Part shown: positions 62,424 to 64,000 of the stretch, piece after piece
Position numbering within the stretch: the first letter of the stretch is position 1
How the letters are laid out: each line of letters opens with the position of its first letter
Source: an uncultured Holophaga sp.
GTDB taxonomy: Bacteria; Acidobacteriota; Holophagae; Holophagales; Holophagaceae
DNA length: 64,000 bases
Direction of reading: 5' to 3'
NCBI RefSeq assembly: GCF_963677305.1
Contig: NZ_OY781925.1
Coordinates: 681,501 to 745,500 of the forward strand
Notes under the pieces: generated by a model
Databases searched by the model: none
Told to the model about the DNA's origin: nothing
The model's input: only the letters and a program-made list of their open reading frames with translations
Position numbers and translations under genes: made by a program

Positions 62424-62966
62424 ATGAACAAAAAGCAGAGGACTGTCCGAACGTCCAAGATCCAAACCAAGGCAATCAGGTTCCGAGAGGAGTTCTGGTC
62501 CGATGTCCCGGAGGAAGACCTGTGGGATCGCTTAGTTCAAGACGGATGGGTGACCACTCCAAGGACAATGCCCATCATAATCAACATCATCGATGCCCTC
62601 ACCAAGAAGGCGGCAGCAGGCTACACCTTTTTCTGTCTTTGGTCCCGAAGCTATGGCGAGAAGGTGGTCGAAATCGCAAACCCAAACGATTTGGCGGCAG
62701 AGGCGGGCTTCTCTGGAGAGCGAGCGGTTTACACCTGGCGGCAGCGCATGAAGGCATTGAAGGATCTCGGGTTCATTAAGACGCATGAGGGCACCCATGA
62801 TTACCAGTTTGTTCTGCTGATGAATCCGCACAAAGTGATCAAAAACATGAAGGGCAAGATCCAACGGAATTTGTGGGCGCAGTTACTGAATCGTGGGATG
62901 GATATTGGAGCGAGAGATTTTATTGAGGATGAGGAAGAGAAGGAAGAAGCGAAGACCGAGGAGTGA
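62424..62966 (+). CDS. Hypothetical winged-helix-like plasmid protein
   Basis: A 180-residue soluble protein, not assigned to a family. The middle ('MPIIINIIDALTKKAAAGYTFFCLWSRSYGEKVVEIANPNDLAAEAGFSGERAVYTWRQRMKALKDLGFIKTHEGTHDYQFVLLMNP') has the look of a replication-type winged helix that senses another helix-turn-helix repeat; the ends are charged, with an acidic C-terminus. The start ATG 62424 has GGAGG five bases upstream, and that site can be masked by an upstream complementary sequence. It may control replication or copy number of the element (inference). Confidence 0.65.
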   Translation: MNKKQRTVRTSKIQTKAIRFREEFWSDVPEEDLWDRLVQDGWVTTPRTMPIIINIIDALTKKAAAGYTFFCLWSRSYGEKVVEIANPNDLAAEAGFSGERAVYTWRQRMKALKDLGFIKTHEGTHDYQFVLLMNPHKVIKNMKGKIQRNLWAQLLNRGMDIGARDFIEDEEEKEEAKTEE

Positions 62967-63144
62967 AGACGGTGTATTCGCTCGGGGCGCACGCTGAATG
63001 AAACGCTGCAATGATGATCCGTGCATCACGGGATGTCCGGCGGTATGATGGTTTCAGTTCTTTGAGTTCTTTGAAAACATCAGAAAGACGTTGATAGGCG
63101 GGGCATTTTGGCATCTGGGGCGTGAGGATGCACCGGGTGTTGCA

Positions 63145-63402
63145 GATGCGGAAAACAGGCTCGTGGCTGTTGTCGTCACTGCCACCGGGCACCGGAGCGA
63201 ATTCGGGTATGACGGATTAGGGAGAAGAGTCCAAGTCGTCGAGAAAGACCCAGACGCCAGCAAGGTTCTCCAGGTCACGAGTGACAAGAAGTATCTGTGG
63301 GATGGAGTGGAGATCGCGGAGGAGCGCACCGGGACCGATGGAGGGACTCTTTCGAAGGGGTTCTATGCCCAAGGCTTTGTGGATAGTGACGGGGCGCTGC
63401 TG
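63145..63402 (+). pseudogene. Truncated second copy of the RHS core
   Basis: The stretch encodes 'ADAENRLVAVVVTATGHRSEFGYDGLGRRVQVVEKD...KKYLWDGVEIAEERTGTDGGTLSKGFYAQGFVDSDGALL', matching the RHS core of the giant gene at about 53158-53405 residue for residue with moderate changes. Homology starts abruptly at 63145 and stops at 63402, where the sequence of the IS3-type element begins. It lacks a start, the 'DHLGS' and 'GRW-SRDP' parts and any tip, so it is a fragment. The stretch 62967-63144 before it shows nothing recognisable. Confidence 0.85.
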
Positions 63403-64000
63403 GTCTTCCCCCAACCTTGGGACCAACTGAAATGTTCGGGTCTGGGTTTTAGGGTTGGCAATCAAGGACAGCGTGCTGCGTGATTCCGGGTTCATGGTAG
63501 CGTCTCTTCCGCCTGGACGGAGGATAAGGCAACGCTGGGAAGCGACCTGAGCGCCGATCCGGGGCCACCTGACGGTGGGGGCTGGCTCATGCCAGCCCTT
63601 CGTCGGTTACCGGGGGTGGCCCAAGGCGATAAATCCCGGGGGTTTGGGGGCAGAGCCCCCATGGCGCATAGGTCTGCGAACTCACTGGGTGTATGGAACC
63701 CCAGGCTTGAATGGGGGTGCCCTTCGTTGAAGGACCTCATGAAGGCCTGGGCGATCACCCTGGCTTCTGGCACGCCATGGAAGGATTCCCCATTCAGGCA
63801 CTCGTCTCTGAATCGAGCATTGAAGCTTTCAGCCAGACCATTCTGCCAAGGCTTGCCCGGATCGATCAGGTGGGTGTCGACTCCTTGCTCTTTCAGCCAG
63901 AGCCCGATCTCCAATGAGACGAACTCAGGGCCATTGTCGCTCCGGATGAACTTCGGCACTCCCCGTTGGGCGATGACACGGGCCAGCACCTCTTTGACAT
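63403..64000 (-). mobile_element. IS3-family insertion sequence, right part, cut by the window end
   Basis: This spans the transposase gene below and about 90 bases beyond its stop up to the point where RHS homology begins (63402/63403), which is the likely element boundary. The terminal inverted repeat cannot be confirmed because the other end lies outside the window. Confidence 0.6.
63492..64000 (-). CDS. IS3-family transposase OrfB, C-terminal part (5' end outside window)
   Basis: The frame is open to the window edge ('...VKEVLARVIAQRGVPKFIRSDNGPEFVSLEIG'). The second Asp of the rve catalytic triad is in 'IRSDNGPEF' and the final Glu in 'LAESFNARFRDECLNGESF'; 'PWQNGLAESFN' and 'HPHSSLGFHTPSEFA' are typical of IS3/IS2-type DDE transposases. 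After this the protein continues ~55 residues rich in Pro, Arg and Ser to the TGA-side stop at 63492, probably reading into the element's end. It is likely intact as far as visible. Confidence 0.9.
   Translation of the reverse strand, partial: VKEVLARVIAQRGVPKFIRSDNGPEFVSLEIGLWLKEQGVDTHLIDPGKPWQNGLAESFNARFRDECLNGESFHGVPEARVIAQAFMRSFNEGHPHSSLGFHTPSEFADLCAMGALPPNPRDLSPWATPGNRRRAGMSQPPPSGGPGSALRSLPSVALSSVQAEETLP

Overview
The window looks like a chromosome segment of a GC-rich Gram-negative bacterium. Gene content (14-subunit-type Nuo plus F0 genes, type III ornithine decarboxylase with homospermidine synthase, DUF1573, RHS loci) and protein style suggest Acidobacteriota, class Holophagae (Geothrix/Holophaga relatives). 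That placement is inference from general resemblance; no 16S gene is present.

Core part (1-35,490). On the + strand lie nuoJ(partial)-nuoK-L-M-N and then two small AtpZ/AtpI-type proteins, atpB and atpE, closed by a terminator; no F1 genes follow. Next comes a signalling trio: a divergent RelA/SpoT-type synthetase-like protein, a STAS antagonist and a REC-PP2C phosphatase. The - strand then carries an orphan ABC ATPase, serS, argF, a TonB-domain protein, and a long housekeeping run read leftwards: NtrC-type activator, GspG-like pseudopilin, yceD, rpmF, plsX, terminator, pyrH, FAD-linked oxidase, cvfB-like gene, GDPD, ArgE-like deacetylase, hss and ornithine decarboxylase. A DUF1573 protein and a DMT exporter (+) converge on engB and alr (-). 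A tRNA-Gln(CTG) precedes a + strand cluster of two hypothetical genes, two tandem FHA-GGDEF proteins and a Ser/Thr kinase with HEAT-like repeats; these plausibly form one phosphothreonine/c-di-GMP pathway.

Accessory part (35,500-64,000). It opens with an IS66 transposase remnant (one in-frame TAA) abutting an IS630 remnant. Then follows a lower-GC gene encoding a complete IspH reductase fused to a UbiA-like membrane domain. Next is an RHS locus of three secreted proteins: two paralogues with a C39-peptidase-like domain and RHS repeats, and a ~3005-residue protein with six LamG domains alternating with Ig-like domains that ends in an RHS core and a cysteine-rich, AT-rich tip. A small membrane protein directly after it is a candidate immunity protein. 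The RHS shell therefore appears split between genes.

From 54,519 to 62,966 lies what looks like an integrated plasmid or composite mobile element: a rolling-circle-type Rep, HTH proteins, an AT-rich repeat-bearing non-coding region, and a translationally coupled trio of serine recombinase, P-loop ATPase and tyrosine recombinase, then a winged-helix-like protein with a candidate translational attenuator. A second, truncated copy of the RHS core lies on its far side, followed by an IS3-family transposase that runs off the window.

The strongest candidates for something undescribed are the IspH-UbiA fusion, the split RHS/LamG toxin-like system, and the serine recombinase/ATPase/tyrosine recombinase element.
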